Assembly: GCF_900188145.1 (NCBI RefSeq)
Contig: NZ_FZOJ01000001.1
Coordinates: 248,001-312,000, forward strand
DNA: 64,000 bases
Reading direction: 5' to 3'
Source: Anaerovirgula multivorans
Lineage (GTDB): Bacteria; Bacillota; Clostridia; Peptostreptococcales; Natronincolaceae
Below the pieces are notes generated by a model that searched no databases, was not told the origin of the DNA, and saw only the letters and a list, made by a program, of their open reading frames with translations. The position numbers and the translations under genes are program-made. Within the stretch, counting starts at the first letter, position 1; each line of letters starts with the position of its first letter. Positions 1 through 9,512 of the stretch are shown piece after piece.

Positions 1-14
1 CTTTGATCTCCCAT
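1..14 (-). CDS. Start of next operon gene, probably sigD/fliA (partial)
   Basis: Only the first codons are in the window: an ATG followed by codons for Gly-Asp-Gln, reading off the left edge. A strong Shine-Dalgarno site (AGGAGGTC, positions 20-27) lies 5 bases upstream, so this is very probably a real start. In Bacillus and many Clostridia the gene after cheD in the fla/che operon is the flagellar sigma factor sigD (fliA). That identity rests on gene order alone, because too little protein is visible. Confidence 0.5.
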
Positions 15-42
15 TTAAAGACCTCCTGGCTTTTCTAATTCC

Positions 43-528
43 TTAGATTTCTTTAATACCGTGTCCTATTGTCTTTACTAGTAATCCTCCTGTATCCGAA
101 TAAACTTCAATTGTTCTACCGTAATTTCCCCCTGTATCTTCTGCAATAATAGGTACTTTAAGATCTCCTAAAATTTCTTTGGTAGCGACTACATTTCTGA
201 AACCAATTTTCATTACATCGCTATTCCCGCCAAAAGAGAACATTTGTGCCCCGCCAGCTATTTTGGCAACAAATCTACTCCTATTGCCTCCTTCTTTTAC
301 CATTTCCTCTATTAATAGATTTATCGCTGTATCCGCAAATTTTGCTTTGTTGGCATTGTTTTTTATTTGTCTACTATCTGGCAGCATAATATGAGCTAAC
401 CCAATAAGTTGTATTTTTTTATCATATAATGCGATGCCTACACAAGAGCCTAAACCTAATGTTGTTAATATTTCTGGATATTTTACAATCTTTAAGTCAG
501 CCATGCCAACCTTTATAATCTTTTGCAT
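43..528 (-). CDS. cheD: Chemoreceptor glutamine deamidase CheD
   Basis: CheD deamidates specific glutamines of methyl-accepting chemotaxis proteins and, in Bacillus-type systems, also binds CheC and stimulates its phosphatase activity. At 161 aa it is of normal family length. The catalytic Cys-His pair is visible as Cys29 (in LGLGSCVGIAL) and His46 (in AHIMLPDS). Thr23 sits at the spacing expected for the triad threonine. The ATG directly follows the TAG of cheC, with AGGAG about 11 bases upstream, so the two are translationally linked, which fits their physical partnership. Identification is firm. Confidence 0.95.
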   Translation of the reverse strand: MQKIIKVGMADLKIVKYPEILTTLGLGSCVGIALYDKKIQLIGLAHIMLPDSRQIKNNANKAKFADTAINLLIEEMVKEGGNRSRFVAKIAGGAQMFSFGGNSDVMKIGFRNVVATKEILGDLKVPIIAEDTGGNYGRTIEVYSDTGGLLVKTIGHGIKEI

Positions 529-1143
529 CTAATCATACACTCCTAGACTATTTAATAAAGTACTGAAGGTTTCTGCATTTGGTATTAAGAAAAAATTTGC
601 CTTTACTAAGTCATTACCGTCTTTCAATTTTGTTTCTATTAGTAAAACTTTATCACTAACATATCCAAATTGAATGGCTGGTACGCTCAATATTGCCCCT
701 GCCATATCTATACAAAGAGATGGAATTGAAAGTAGTAGATTTAAACCAGTAAGAGAGGATAGAGAAGAAATATAGGATCCAGATAGAATATTTCCTACTT
801 CTTGTAGCGCTGATCGATCCATTTCATCTAAATCCTTTGAATAATCTTCCCTGCCCATAAGCATTCCCGTTAACGTCTTTGAAGAGTTTACATCTAGCAG
901 AAACATAATATTTCCAGTGATATCTCCCTCAACGTCAAAATAAATTCCAGCTACTACACTTTCTTCTCCTCCTAGGGTATTGGCAATGTCACCATAATCT
1001 AGTATTTTTACTATTGGGACTTCCATGTCTATTTTTTTATCTATCATTTTAGCAAGGGCTGTAGCTGCATTTCCTGCTCCTATATTACCAACTTCCCGTA
1101 ATACATCTAGATGCATATTGTTTAAATCTTCCACCTTAAACAC
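529..1143 (-). CDS. cheC: CheY-P phosphatase CheC
   Basis: CheC removes phosphate from CheY-P and so resets motor signalling; CheD is its partner. The 204-aa protein carries two copies of the CXY phosphatase signature [D/S]-x3-E-x2-N-x22-P. The first is Asp13, Glu17, Asn20, Pro43; the second is Ser111, Glu115, Asn118, Pro141. Both look intact, so both sites may be active. The start is a GTG preceded by AGGAGGTG. It sits between cheW and cheD in the distal chemotaxis part of the operon. Confidence 0.95.
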   Translation of the reverse strand: MFKVEDLNNMHLDVLREVGNIGAGNAATALAKMIDKKIDMEVPIVKILDYGDIANTLGGEESVVAGIYFDVEGDITGNIMFLLDVNSSKTLTGMLMGREDYSKDLDEMDRSALQEVGNILSGSYISSLSSLTGLNLLLSIPSLCIDMAGAILSVPAIQFGYVSDKVLLIETKLKDGNDLVKANFFLIPNAETFSTLLNSLGVYD

Positions 1144-1161
1144 TTTTAAAATGCACCTCCT

Positions 1162-1614
1162 TTACACTTCTTGGCTATCTTGAGTTAATATTTTCAAAAT
1201 GTCTAAAATAATAATCATTCGATCATCTTCTTTACCTATGCCTTTGATATAATCATCTTCAGTATGATTAATTAAGCTATTGGTATTATCAATATTTTCT
1301 TTTTCGATGGTTAACACTTCTGAAGAACTGTCCACTAATAATCCAATCGTCATTTCCTCCACAGTAAGTATAATAATCCTTGATTCTTCTGTTAAAGTCT
1401 TTTCTCCCATTTTAAATCTTGTTCTTAAATCGATCACAGGAATGACTTCACCTCTTAAATTGATAACTCCTTTAATGTAGTGAGGCGTGTTAGGAAGTCG
1501 AGTAATTTCTAGAACCTTTTCTATTGTTTCAACAAAGTTGATAGCTACCCCATAATACTCTTCTTCCAATTTAAATATAACATACTGGTTTGTTCTTTCA
1601 TTGTTATTGTCCAA
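1162..1614 (-). CDS. cheW: Chemotaxis coupling protein CheW
   Basis: CheW is the scaffold that couples the CheA kinase to chemoreceptors at the inner face of the membrane. The 150-aa protein is a single CheW/SH3-like domain, with typical segments YYGVAINFVETIEKV (about residues 20-34) and GVINLRGEVIPVIDLR (about residues 49-64). Translation begins at a TTG with GTGAGGTAGA just upstream. It follows cheA by only 14 bases, so the two are probably made together. Confidence 0.95.
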   Translation of the reverse strand: MDNNNERTNQYVIFKLEEEYYGVAINFVETIEKVLEITRLPNTPHYIKGVINLRGEVIPVIDLRTRFKMGEKTLTEESRIIILTVEEMTIGLLVDSSSEVLTIEKENIDNTNSLINHTEDDYIKGIGKEDDRMIIILDILKILTQDSQEV

Positions 1615-1628
1615 TCTACCTCACCCCT

Positions 1629-3665
1629 TTAAAAAAATGAATTCGTATCAAGTATTAGTGCTACAGAACCATTACCAAGGATTGTTGCACCTGCAATTCC
1701 TTTAATATTCGAAAGAAACTTACCTAATGATTTTATTACGATTTCCTGTTGTCCTATCAGTTCGTCTACGACAATTCCCGCCGTCCTATCCCCTTTTTTA
1801 ACAATGACAATTGTATATTCTAATTTATCTTCTACATAATTGGGTACATTTAATAATTTTGAAAGTCTTAATATTGGCAGCGTTGTATTTCTAAATAATA
1901 CAACTTCATTTCCTTGGACTTTTCTAATAGAATTAGCTTCAATCGTTGAAATTTCTTTTATATTATTTAACGGAATAGCATATTTTTCATCTCCTGTAAC
2001 AACGAGTAACGCTTGTATAATAGCTAATGTTAGAGGCAGTCTAATAACAAATTTGCTCCCTTTATTAATAGAAGAGTTGACTTCTACCGTTCCTCCAAGG
2101 GCTTCTATTTTAGTTTTTACCACATCCAAGCCTACACCACGACCTGATATATCTGATATTTTATCAGCAGTACTAAAACCTGGTGTGAATAATAATTGAA
2201 TAATTTCATTATCCTCCATTAGCTGACATTGTTGCAATGATATAATATTCTTATCAATGGCTTTTGCCTTAACCTTATCAATGTCTATGCCCTTTCCATC
2301 ATCCTCTACTTCAATCACAACACTGTTGCCATCTGGATATGCTGAAAGTTTCACCGTGCCTTGCTTGTCTTTATTTACTCGCAATCTGGTCCCTGTATCT
2401 TCAATGCCGTGATCAATGGAATTTCTTATTAAATGTATCAGAGGATCTCCAATTTCGTCTATTACCGTTCTATCTACTTCTGTATCTGCTCCTGTCATGA
2501 TCAAAGATATTTCTTTGTTTAATTCTTTAGAAAGATCCCTCACCATTCTTGGAAAACGATTGAATACTCTTTCAATGGGAACCATTCTGACCTTCATCAC
2601 TGCATCATGTAAGCTAGTCGTTATTCTTTCAAGATGCTCTGTAGCTTCATTCATTCTCTGCCTTTTTTCTAAGTCATCAATATCCTCTAGTCTGGTTTTA
2701 ATAATGATTAATTCGCTAACTAAATTCATCAGATTGTCCAAACGATCAATATCTACTCTCACTGTTTTGCCAGTTTTTGACTTTCTACTATTTGCTTCTT
2801 CTTTTTTATTTTCACTAGATGGACTATCTAAAGCTTGTTGATGTTCTTCAAATTTTTCTAAATTTTTATCATCTTCTTCCGAAAACTCAACTGAATATCT
2901 TGTGTTTTTAAAATCCAATACCTCTACCGACTCTATTTCTGAGATTCCATTTAATTCTTTACGAATATAGGCCTCATCACACTTCGAAACGATGATCAGT
3001 TCAAAGGATAAATCAAATTTCTCATCTTCAATATCTTCTATGCTAGGTGTCGATTGAATAATCTCTGCTAATTTCTCTAGCGTATTGATCACAATATAAG
3101 CTCTAGCAGATTTTAACATGCATTTTTTATCTAATGTGATTTTTATAGAAAATACATTGAAATCTCTTTCTATTGCTTTTTTAATAATATCATTTGTATA
3201 ATGATTAATCGTAATGTCTATGGGCTGAGCATCATCCGAAACTTCAAAATTCTTTAATGGTTGTTTTGCCTCACCAATATCTTCATGATGCTTTAATGCT
3301 TGCAGTTTTTTTACTAAGTCTTGAGAAGTAAGTGCTCCTTCATTGTTATGCTTTTCAATCTGATCAACATAGCTTTCTAATTCATCAAAACATTCAAATA
3401 ACACATCAATGACTTTAGCAGTAATAACAATATTCTTATTTCTTATATCATCTAATATGTTCTCCATTTCATGGGTCAGGCTTGCGATATTGCTAAATCC
3501 CATGGTCCCAGACATACCCTTTAAGGTATGGGCAATTCTAAAAATTTCATTTAACAAATTAATGTTTTTTGGAGAGTTTTCTAACTGCATTAAAATATCA
3601 TTCATGCTTTGTAAATGCTCTTTTGACTCTTCCATAAATATGTCTAAATATTGACTCATATCCAT
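1629..3665 (-). CDS. cheA: Chemotaxis histidine kinase CheA
   Basis: CheA is the receptor-controlled kinase that phosphorylates CheY and CheB. Domains of the 678-aa protein in order: an Hpt domain with phospho-accepting His46 (RIAHTLKGMSG); a CheY/CheB-binding P2 region (about 160-270); a dimerisation helix pair (VDIDRLDNLMNLVSELI, about 305-321); a HATPase domain with N box (HLIRNSIDHGIED), G1 (VEDDGKGID) and GRGVGLDVV; and a C-terminal CheW-like domain. All hallmark residues are present, so the kinase should be active. An Asp/Glu-rich linker separates P2 from the dimerisation region. Confidence 0.97.
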   Translation of the reverse strand: MDMSQYLDIFMEESKEHLQSMNDILMQLENSPKNINLLNEIFRIAHTLKGMSGTMGFSNIASLTHEMENILDDIRNKNIVITAKVIDVLFECFDELESYVDQIEKHNNEGALTSQDLVKKLQALKHHEDIGEAKQPLKNFEVSDDAQPIDITINHYTNDIIKKAIERDFNVFSIKITLDKKCMLKSARAYIVINTLEKLAEIIQSTPSIEDIEDEKFDLSFELIIVSKCDEAYIRKELNGISEIESVEVLDFKNTRYSVEFSEEDDKNLEKFEEHQQALDSPSSENKKEEANSRKSKTGKTVRVDIDRLDNLMNLVSELIIIKTRLEDIDDLEKRQRMNEATEHLERITTSLHDAVMKVRMVPIERVFNRFPRMVRDLSKELNKEISLIMTGADTEVDRTVIDEIGDPLIHLIRNSIDHGIEDTGTRLRVNKDKQGTVKLSAYPDGNSVVIEVEDDGKGIDIDKVKAKAIDKNIISLQQCQLMEDNEIIQLLFTPGFSTADKISDISGRGVGLDVVKTKIEALGGTVEVNSSINKGSKFVIRLPLTLAIIQALLVVTGDEKYAIPLNNIKEISTIEANSIRKVQGNEVVLFRNTTLPILRLSKLLNVPNYVEDKLEYTIVIVKKGDRTAGIVVDELIGQQEIVIKSLGKFLSNIKGIAGATILGNGSVALILDTNSFF

Positions 3666-3666
3666 A

Positions 3667-4755
3667 TTATGACACCCCCACTCTATTTACTATAACATTC
3701 ATTATTTTTTCTAAAGAAACTATTTCGTCAACAATGCCCGCTTTAACAGCGCTCTTTGGCATTCCATATACAACGCAGCTCTCTTCCTTCTGTGCAATGA
3801 TATAAGCAGATGTTTTTTGTTTGAGGTCAATCAAACCCTTTGTACCGTCTGAACCCATTCCCGTCATGATCACTCCTATCAGATTTTTCCTATTTTCTTT
3901 TAAATTCGCCAGTGATCTAAATAGCACATCTGCTGAAGGTCTATGTCCAGAAACAAGTTGTTTTTCAGATAAGTGAATGTATAATTTGTTTACATCGTTT
4001 GTCTTTACTTCTAAATGATGACTTCCAGGTGCAATATATACACAACCTGGATAAAGTAATTCTGCGTCCTCTGCTTCCTTAACCGTTACACTAGAAATAC
4101 TATTGAGTCTATCTGCTAAAGATCGTGTGAAACCAGGTGGCATATGCTGTACAATTAAAAAACTCCCAGGAAAATCTTTAGGTATTAGAGGAATGATGTG
4201 CTGCAATGCTCTAGGCCCTCCAGTAGAAATACCTATGGCCACAATATTTTTTATAGATGTATTACCTCTTGTATTTCTTTGTCGTTCTATGGAACGTCTT
4301 GTAGTATCTACTTTATTGGTAATGCTATGATCATAGAATACCTTTGCCTTATGAGCGTTTTTTACTTTTTCAACAATTTCTTTTTTGAGATGATCAGCGT
4401 TGACCATAAAAATACTTGAAGGTTTCTGAATAAAGTCTATTGCCCCTAACTCTAAAGCTATCATTGTAGATTCTGCACCTTTATACGTTAATCCACTTAA
4501 CATCACAACTGGTATTGGATTAATCTCCATAATGATTTTCAATGCATCTATCCCATTCATAATTGGCATTTCAACGTCTAGGGTTATAACATCTGGTTTT
4601 AATGTTTTAATAACCTCGATTGCTTCTTTACCATTTTTCGCATCGCCAATTACTTGTAAATGTTCATCACTATTTAAGATATCGCTTAGGATTTTCCTCA
4701 TAAAAGGAGAATCGTCTACTACAACTACTTTTATTCTGTTACTAGTTTTTGTCAT
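3667..4755 (-). CDS. cheB: Receptor methylesterase/deamidase CheB
   Basis: CheB removes methyl groups from receptor glutamates during adaptation, activated by CheA phosphorylation. The N-terminal receiver has Asp14-Asp15 and the phospho-acceptor Asp60 (TLDVEMPIMNG). The C-terminal esterase domain shows the serine motif GISTGGPRAL, the histidine in VQHMPPGFT and the aspartate in MTGMGSDGTKG. Length (362 aa) is normal. The partner methyltransferase CheR is not in this window, so it must be encoded elsewhere. Only one base separates it from cheA. Confidence 0.96.
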   Translation of the reverse strand: MTKTSNRIKVVVVDDSPFMRKILSDILNSDEHLQVIGDAKNGKEAIEVIKTLKPDVITLDVEMPIMNGIDALKIIMEINPIPVVMLSGLTYKGAESTMIALELGAIDFIQKPSSIFMVNADHLKKEIVEKVKNAHKAKVFYDHSITNKVDTTRRSIERQRNTRGNTSIKNIVAIGISTGGPRALQHIIPLIPKDFPGSFLIVQHMPPGFTRSLADRLNSISSVTVKEAEDAELLYPGCVYIAPGSHHLEVKTNDVNKLYIHLSEKQLVSGHRPSADVLFRSLANLKENRKNLIGVIMTGMGSDGTKGLIDLKQKTSAYIIAQKEESCVVYGMPKSAVKAGIVDEIVSLEKIMNVIVNRVGVS

Positions 4756-4756
4756 T

Positions 4757-5410
4757 CTAAATCAACCCTTTTTGTCGTAGTTCACGTTGTTTTCTAAAAA
4801 CAAATGCTATAATTTGATTTCTAGCACTATCTGAAATATCTATATATCTTACACCGATTTCATATTCATTCGTTGTAGGTTCCTTTTCTACCCTCACAAT
4901 CTCGCCTACTACCGTTACTGTATTATTGTTATTCAGTGAAATAATGCATTCAACCTTCTGTTTTTCTTCGAACGCTTTTTTTGTAATTGCTTTTAATCCT
5001 CCTCCACTTATGTCTTTAGTAAAAATTTCTATGGACTTATTATCATTAAGATCTCTGATTACCACCTTTGTTAGTACCTTTAATCTAAAATATAATCTTC
5101 TTTGTATTTTTTCTGGTGGAGTTATTGGCTTGATAATATATACCGGAAGTTTCAATTCTAGTCTTTGTATTACTTCTCCAGTGAAACTAAATATTCCTTT
5201 TTCATCTCGATAAAACATGATGCTAATTTGTTGTCCTTGATGCAGTAGATAAGGCATCCCTTTTTTTATAGGGTTAGCAATAAACACTTTATCTCCTCTT
5301 ATTTCTATTACCTGACTAACTATAGGTCTTGAAATAATAGTATTTTTAAGTCTAACAGGCTCAATTTCTATTTTTTCCCCTATCTTTAATTCTGTTAAAA
5401 GATTCATCAC
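4757..5410 (-). CDS. PilZ-domain flagellar brake protein (YcgR/MotI-like)
   Basis: This 217-aa protein has an N-terminal YcgR-like beta domain (about 1-95) and a C-terminal PilZ domain. The PilZ signatures are RRLYFRLK (RxxxR) and DISGGGLKAIT ([D/N]-x-S-x2-G), so cyclic di-GMP binding is expected. Family members (E. coli YcgR, B. subtilis MotI) slow or disengage the motor when c-di-GMP is high. Its place between flhG and cheB supports that role. Two starts are possible, GTG at 5410 and ATG at 5407; AGGAG spacing suits the first slightly better. Confidence 0.85.
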   Translation of the reverse strand: MMNLLTELKIGEKIEIEPVRLKNTIISRPIVSQVIEIRGDKVFIANPIKKGMPYLLHQGQQISIMFYRDEKGIFSFTGEVIQRLELKLPVYIIKPITPPEKIQRRLYFRLKVLTKVVIRDLNDNKSIEIFTKDISGGGLKAITKKAFEEKQKVECIISLNNNNTVTVVGEIVRVEKEPTTNEYEIGVRYIDISDSARNQIIAFVFRKQRELRQKGLI

Positions 5411-5420
5411 AGCTTCTCTC

Positions 5421-6314
5421 CTATCTAAACAAGCTAATGACTCTACTAATAAAGCTTTCAGATTTAGCGTAATCTTTTTCTTCAGCGATACTATTTGTCA
5501 ACTTTAAAGCGATTACTTTAATATTTCTACTAATCGCAGCATTAGGATATTCAATTACAAAGGGTTTTTGAAGTTTTACAGCTTTACTAACGTTGTGATC
5601 ATCAGCAAGAAATCCTAATTTTTCTATCTTCGTATTTAAAAATTTTTCACAGGCATTTCTCAATTTCTCAAATGCAATTTTCCCCTCAGCAACATTTTCA
5701 ACGCGATTAATGATGACTTTAATCTTTTTATCCTTATCGCTTAATGCTATATTTTTTATCATAGCATATGCATCTGTTAAAGATGTTGGTTCAGCAGTTG
5801 TCACCACGATTGTTTCTTCAGCAGCAAATACGAAGGATAATACTGATTTTGATAAACCTGCTCCAGTATCAATTAGAATGATATCTGCATCATCATATAT
5901 TTTATTAAATTGTGCTATTAGTATATTTAATTTTTCTTTTGACATATCTACTAAATCAATTATGCCTGAACCACCAGAGATTATTTTGATGCCGTTAGGG
6001 CCAGTATTCATGATTTCAGTTATATCTTTATTATGATTAATTACATCTAGCAGCGTATATTTTGATATAACTCCAAGTACAACATCCACATTAGCTAGTC
6101 CTAAGTCTGCATCAATGACAACTACTTTTTTATCTTGATTACTTAGGGAAATCGCTAAATTCGCCGTGAAATTTGTTTTCCCTACACCACCTTTTCCGCT
6201 GGTTACACATATGACTCTTGTATTATTCTTTCTAATTTTCTTTACATCGTCAGAGTCATGGGACATTAATTTCTTTTGAGTAATCAATTCTCTTAATCTT
6301 GTAGCTTGATCCAT
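5421..6314 (-). CDS. flhG: MinD-like ATPase FlhG (YlxH)
   Basis: FlhG is a ParA/MinD-type ATPase that sets flagellar number and placement together with FlhF. The 297-aa protein has the deviant Walker A GKGGVGKT at residues 40-47. Its N terminus reads DQATRLR (residues 2-8), matching the DQAxxLR helix that in the family stimulates the FlhF GTPase. The C-terminal stretch (ISRVISLFR) could be the membrane-targeting helix. The start codon overlaps the flhF stop by one base (TAATG), indicating coupled translation. Confidence 0.92.
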   Translation of the reverse strand: MDQATRLRELITQKKLMSHDSDDVKKIRKNNTRVICVTSGKGGVGKTNFTANLAISLSNQDKKVVVIDADLGLANVDVVLGVISKYTLLDVINHNKDITEIMNTGPNGIKIISGGSGIIDLVDMSKEKLNILIAQFNKIYDDADIILIDTGAGLSKSVLSFVFAAEETIVVTTAEPTSLTDAYAMIKNIALSDKDKKIKVIINRVENVAEGKIAFEKLRNACEKFLNTKIEKLGFLADDHNVSKAVKLQKPFVIEYPNAAISRNIKVIALKLTNSIAEEKDYAKSESFISRVISLFR

Positions 6315-7471
6315 TAATGTATAGCCTCCCTTATTAAAAGGCTTACAATCTTTTCAATGCTAACTACCTCAATATCATCTGGAACACTTTGTCCTGTTGT
6401 TATATAGGAAATAGGTCTCCTCGTTTCTTTTGCCGTATTTAGAATGGTACCGTAGGTGGTAGCTTCATCAATTTTTGTAAATATTATATTATAATTATCT
6501 ATAAAGTTATAGGTATTAACTATTTCTTTAATATCGCTATATTTTGAGGTGCAGCTCATTACTAAATAAATATCTTTTTCATTGATTTCCTCAAGTAATT
6601 TTTCCAATTCCATCACTTGCTGTTTATCTTTATGGCTCCTGCCAGCAGTGTCTACCATGATAATGTCTTTTTCATTCATCTGATTTATTGCATAATGTAT
6701 TTCTGAAGAATCATATATTACTTCTAGTGGCACATTTAATATATCACTATAGGTTCTTAATTGCTCCACTGCTGCTATTCTATAGGTGTCGGCACTAATT
6801 AATCCCACTGTTTTCCCCTCATTTAATGCAAATTGAGCAGCTAGTTTAGCAATTGTGGTAGTTTTACCAACTCCCGTGGGTCCTATAAAAACCATGATTT
6901 TTGTACTATGGTTTTTTTGTTGCAAAACTATATATTTGTCTATTACCTTTTTCATTTCTAATTCTAGTAATTGTTTATCCTGTATCATCCCTGGTTTATC
7001 ATTATCAACAGTAATGCACTTGTTTATTATTTCTTCAATTAAAGCTTCTTCTAATTCTTGTTCTTTTAAGAGGTTAAATAGCTTTAATACTTCTTTATTT
7101 TCTGTAGTTTTTAGCATATCTGGCAGTTCTTGTTTGTTCATTTTTTTAATGACTGTATTTAACATATTCTTTATTTCATTTACTTCACTATTGATTGTTG
7201 TAGTCGTTACTTTATCCTGTTTACTGCTTTCAACTTTTTTCTGGATCAATTCCATGGCTGATTGATAGCTTTCACTTGTCTTTTCAGGTTTTTTGATCAC
7301 CCTATCTTCCTTAGCAGCTACTACTTCAATTATCGGTTTCTTTAAAAAACCGAATAATCCTTTTGCTTTTACTTTCTTTTGATATAATATAACAGCATCT
7401 GGTCCTAATTCATTTCTTACCATACTCAGTGCTTCCTGGTTATTATTGGCAGAAAACTTTTTTACCTTCAT
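6314..7471 (-). CDS. flhF: SRP-family GTPase FlhF
   Basis: FlhF is the third SRP-type GTPase, after Ffh and FtsY, and directs flagellar assembly to its site. The 385-aa protein begins with a basic B domain, continues with a helical N domain, and has a GTPase core with [15 protein letters not shown] near residue 200, DTAGRSHKD, and the TKID guanine-specificity motif. It lies directly between flhA and flhG, as in Bacillus. The other two family members, Ffh and FtsY, are also in this window at 42-45 kb. Confidence 0.95.
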   Translation of the reverse strand: MKVKKFSANNNQEALSMVRNELGPDAVILYQKKVKAKGLFGFLKKPIIEVVAAKEDRVIKKPEKTSESYQSAMELIQKKVESSKQDKVTTTTINSEVNEIKNMLNTVIKKMNKQELPDMLKTTENKEVLKLFNLLKEQELEEALIEEIINKCITVDNDKPGMIQDKQLLELEMKKVIDKYIVLQQKNHSTKIMVFIGPTGVGKTTTIAKLAAQFALNEGKTVGLISADTYRIAAVEQLRTYSDILNVPLEVIYDSSEIHYAINQMNEKDIIMVDTAGRSHKDKQQVMELEKLLEEINEKDIYLVMSCTSKYSDIKEIVNTYNFIDNYNIIFTKIDEATTYGTILNTAKETRRPISYITTGQSVPDDIEVVSIEKIVSLLIREAIH

Positions 7472-9499
7472 CTATAAATTCACCGCCCCTACCGATTGAA
7501 TTTCTATTGTCGGATCTACTTCATTATAGGATAGCACAATTAATTCTGAAGTAAGTTGTTCAGATAATCTTTTAAAATATAATCTTACTATTGGTGCTGT
7601 AATCACAATTGGTTGTTCCCCAAGAGCAATCAATTTTTGCAACTGATGGGAAAGACTGTTAATAACTTTTTGCATCATGTCTGGATCCATGGATATATAG
7701 GTTCCATTTTCTGTTTGCTGTATGGATTCCATAATTTTTTGTTCTAATTCTTTTGCAATTGTAATTACCTTAGCAGGTTGAGAACTTATAAATTGTTTAG
7801 TAATGGCTCTGCCTAGAGCTTGTCTTACATACTCAGTAAGCATATCTGTATCCCTAGTAATACTCGAATGATCTGCTAGCGTTTCTAAAATAGTTACCAT
7901 ATTTCTTATGGATATTCCTTCTTTTAGCAAGTTACCTAACACCTTTTGAATATCTCCCAGACCCATTTGATTAGGAATTAATTCATCTACTAGTACAGAA
8001 TGATTTTCTTTCACATTATCAATTAGCTTTTTCACATCTTGTCTTCCCAACAACTCAAAAGCATGTTTCTTAATGATTTCCGTTAAATGAGTTGCTATAA
8101 TAGAAGGTGGATCAACAACAGTATAACCTAATATTTCAGCTTTTTCTCTTTCTTGTTCATTAATCCATTTAGCTGGAAGTCCAAAAGCAGGCTCTATTGT
8201 ATCAATACCTTCTAGTTCTTCTTCTACCATTCCAGGATTCATGGCTAAATAATGATCAAATACTATTTCGCCAACCGCAATCTCTACACCTTTAATTTTA
8301 ATGATATATTGATTGGGTTCTAATTGTATATTATCTCGCAATCTTATCATTGGTACAATGATGCCCAACTCAAGAGCACACTGCCTTCGGATCATTACTA
8401 GCCTATCAAATAGATCTCCGCCTTGACTGGAATCAGCTAACGGAAGAATGCCATATCCGAATTCCAGTTCTATAGGGTCAACATTTAATAATGGCATAAC
8501 ATTTTCAGGTTTTCTCTTTTCATCAACTGCTTCTGCTATTTCATCAGGGATATCTTCTACCTCTGATTCTTTTAATGCCTTTCTCAAATTGAGTCCTAAA
8601 AATAAAAATACAATGGATAATGAAACAAAGGGTATAAACGGTAAACCAATAATTCCAAAAAACAACAGCACACCAGAAATTATAAACATAATTTTAGGTT
8701 GATTAAAAAGTTGCTTCATTAAATCATTTCCTAAATTTCCTTCTGAAGCAGCTCTAGTAACTACAATACCAGTAGCGGTGGAAATTAGAAGAGCAGGGAT
8801 TTGGCTCACTAATCCGTCCCCCACCGTCAATATGGTGTATTTTCCCATAGCAGTAGTTAAGTCCAAGCCTTGTATTGAGACTCCAATGATAAAACCTGCA
8901 ATAATATTAATAATCGTTATTATAATTCCAGCTATGGCATCGCCTTTAACAAACTTACTGGCTCCATCCATAGCTCCATAGAAATCTGCTTCCCGTTGAA
9001 TCTTCTTACGTCGGTCCCTAGCATCACTATCATCTATTAATCCCGCATTTAAATCCGCATCTATTGCCATTTGTTTACCAGGCATCGCATCTAAAGTAAA
9101 TCTTGCAGCTACTTCTGCAACTCTCTCGGATCCTTTTGTAATAACTAAAAATTGTACAATAATGATAATAAGAAACACAATAAATCCTACAATTGCATTG
9201 CCTCCTATTACAAAATCGCCGAAAGTATTAATAACATTTCCTGCAGTCCCTTTAGATAAAATATATCTAGTCGTTGTAATATTCAAAGCCAGCCGAAACA
9301 AAGTTGTTATCAATAATATAGATGGAAATATTGAAAACTGTAGAGCCTCTTGGGTATACATTGCTATTAATAAAATTAATAGAGCCAATGATATATTAAA
9401 ACTTAACAATACATCAAGAGCACCTAGAGGGATAGGAATAATGATGATAATAACAATAGCAATAATTGCCAAAGCAACAATAATATCTCCGTGTTTCAT
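7472..9499 (-). CDS. flhA: Flagellar type III export gate protein FlhA
   Basis: FlhA is the export-gate component that docks chaperone-substrate complexes and couples export to the proton motive force. At 675 aa it is full length. The N-terminal half is strongly hydrophobic, with about eight membrane helices. The FHIPEP-type signature is visible around ARFTLDAMPGKQMAIDADL, followed by DARDRRKKIQREADFYGAMD. The C-terminal cytosolic half is the docking platform. It follows flhB by 13 bases. Confidence 0.97.
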   Translation of the reverse strand: MKHGDIIVALAIIAIVIIIIIPIPLGALDVLLSFNISLALLILLIAMYTQEALQFSIFPSILLITTLFRLALNITTTRYILSKGTAGNVINTFGDFVIGGNAIVGFIVFLIIIIVQFLVITKGSERVAEVAARFTLDAMPGKQMAIDADLNAGLIDDSDARDRRKKIQREADFYGAMDGASKFVKGDAIAGIIITIINIIAGFIIGVSIQGLDLTTAMGKYTILTVGDGLVSQIPALLISTATGIVVTRAASEGNLGNDLMKQLFNQPKIMFIISGVLLFFGIIGLPFIPFVSLSIVFLFLGLNLRKALKESEVEDIPDEIAEAVDEKRKPENVMPLLNVDPIELEFGYGILPLADSSQGGDLFDRLVMIRRQCALELGIIVPMIRLRDNIQLEPNQYIIKIKGVEIAVGEIVFDHYLAMNPGMVEEELEGIDTIEPAFGLPAKWINEQEREKAEILGYTVVDPPSIIATHLTEIIKKHAFELLGRQDVKKLIDNVKENHSVLVDELIPNQMGLGDIQKVLGNLLKEGISIRNMVTILETLADHSSITRDTDMLTEYVRQALGRAITKQFISSQPAKVITIAKELEQKIMESIQQTENGTYISMDPDMMQKVINSLSHQLQKLIALGEQPIVITAPIVRLYFKRLSEQLTSELIVLSYNEVDPTIEIQSVGAVNL

Positions 9500-9512
9500 G
9501 TAGCTCCCCCTT

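Noticed and set aside
1840-2841. Plus-strand frames of 119 and 141 codons inside cheA
   Set aside because: Antisense to well-conserved kinase domains, with no ribosome sites or known motifs.
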